Shown here one piece after another: positions 12,498-13,094 of a stretch of DNA of 13,094 nucleotides (position 1 is its first letter; every line of letters starts with the position of its first letter). The notes under the pieces were generated by a model. The model made no database searches. It saw only the letters and a program-made list of their open reading frames with translations, and was not told the DNA's origin. The stretch is from an uncultured Oscillibacter sp. (lineage in GTDB: Bacteria > Bacillota > Clostridia > Oscillospirales > Oscillospiraceae). The stretch is from contig CABSFC010000077.1 in the NCBI GenBank assembly GCA_902476875.1, positions 1-13,094 on the forward strand, given 5' to 3'. The translations under genes and the position numbers were made by a program.

Positions 12498-13094
12498 TTA
12501 TCGATTTGCCGCTTGCCCGGCGTTTTCGCCGTTAGAGGGGGCGGGGGAACCGCCGTATTCTGTTTGCTCCCGCCGCATGAGCGAGACGCGGACACGGAGC
12601 TGCTGGAGCTTGTTCTCCCCCTGAATACCCACCTTTTCGTAAATATCCCGACGGTAGGAGTAGACCGTGCTCATCTTTTTCCCTAATTGCTCCGCCAATA
12701 CCTGAACGCTGATGCCGTCTACCATGGCGTCGATCACAGTCCGGGCTTCCGGTCCCAACTTCTGATAGGCGGACAAGAACAGTTGATATTCCTCGGGATC
12801 GATCTCGCTCTTTCGGCGCTGGGCCAGACGCTTGGCGTTGGCCTCTGCCTGCTCCATTTGGCCCCGCAGGTCCTGCCGCTCTGTTTCCAGATCCGTGATG
12901 GTCCGCTCATGGACACGCAGCTTGTTGGAAAGGGGCAGAAGTTCTTCGAAGAAAGGGTTTCCCGCCTCGCTGCCGGCTGCGGTGACGTGGTCGATATCCT
13001 CCAGAATGGGGGTGAAGTAGCGGCGGGTGTAAAATAGACAGCAGACCACGCCGAAAAACATCAGCAATATCAGCAGCCCGCCGATCTCCAACCG
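12498..13094 (-). CDS. Membrane-anchored LuxR-type HTH regulator, C-terminal part (runs off the window edge)
   Basis: 198 residues are visible; the N-terminus lies beyond the window, since the frame is open at the edge. A transmembrane helix (about 4-22, GGLLILLMFFGVVCCLFY) is followed by a basic TRRYFTPI stretch. A heptad-like region then runs from about 55 to 95 (LRVHERTITDLETERQDLRGQ and on), probably a coiled coil. A LuxR-type helix-turn-helix sits at 108-173. In it, LGPEARTVIDAMVDGIS corresponds to the usual helix before the motif, VLAEQLGKKMSTVYSYRRDIY to the recognition unit, and EKVGIQGENKLQQLR to the closing helix. The tail is hydrophilic. This looks like a one-component membrane-bound transcription factor whose sensor part is outside the window. 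The signal and target are unknown. Confidence 0.75.
   Translation of the reverse strand, partial: RLEIGGLLILLMFFGVVCCLFYTRRYFTPILEDIDHVTAAGSEAGNPFFEELLPLSNKLRVHERTITDLETERQDLRGQMEQAEANAKRLAQRRKSEIDPEEYQLFLSAYQKLGPEARTVIDAMVDGISVQVLAEQLGKKMSTVYSYRRDIYEKVGIQGENKLQQLRVRVSLMRREQTEYGGSPAPSNGENAGQAANR

Overview
The window is GC-rich, has strong AAGGAGG-type ribosome binding sites, and carries an rnfCDGEAB cluster in the order usual for clostridia. Together with a MocR regulator, an ECF transporter S component, a DUF975 protein and a short ferredoxin-type flavoprotein next to thioredoxin, this suggests an anaerobic, GC-rich member of the Clostridia, probably an Oscillospiraceae-like gut bacterium. 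The taxonomic call is inference; no rRNA gene is present.

Layout. Positions 1-129 (minus) hold the N-terminus of RecR. Positions 130-297 are an intergenic stretch packed with inverted repeats. Positions 298-1920 (minus) are a two-gene unit, ribulose-phosphate 3-epimerase followed by a D-cysteine desulfhydrase-family enzyme, with a good promoter near 2142-2170 and a leader of about 215 nt that can form extensive RNA structure. Divergently, 2249-3720 (plus) is an arsR - thioredoxin reductase-like - trxA operon ending at a bidirectional terminator. A MocR/GntR regulator (3772-5178, minus) lies divergent from an ECF S component (5289-5816, plus). A DUF975 membrane protein (5888-6721, minus) follows. 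The second half is the six-gene Rnf operon (7051-12231, plus), with its own promoter, a structured leader and a strong terminator. The window ends inside a minus-strand gene for a membrane-anchored LuxR-type regulator.

How the genes work together. Rnf is a membrane complex that moves electrons between reduced ferredoxin and NAD+ while pumping Na+ or H+. The thioredoxin reductase-like protein keeps the FAD motifs and the CATC redox centre but lacks the usual NADPH-binding motifs. It may therefore be a ferredoxin-dependent flavin thioredoxin reductase, drawing on the same ferredoxin pool as Rnf to reduce the adjacent thioredoxin. The cysteine-rich ArsR repressor in front of it is a plausible redox, thiol or metal sensor for that operon. 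The MocR protein and the S component probably form a regulator-transporter pair for a vitamin, vitamin B6 being the most likely, but the MocR protein has Gln in place of its PLP-binding Lys.

The Rnf, Rpe, RecR and thioredoxin genes are conventional. The less ordinary points are the lysine-less MocR protein, the NADPH-motif-less reductase operon, the palindrome cluster at 150-301, the structured leaders of rpe and rnfC, and the membrane-bound LuxR protein. No CRISPR array, insertion sequence, tRNA or rRNA gene was seen.
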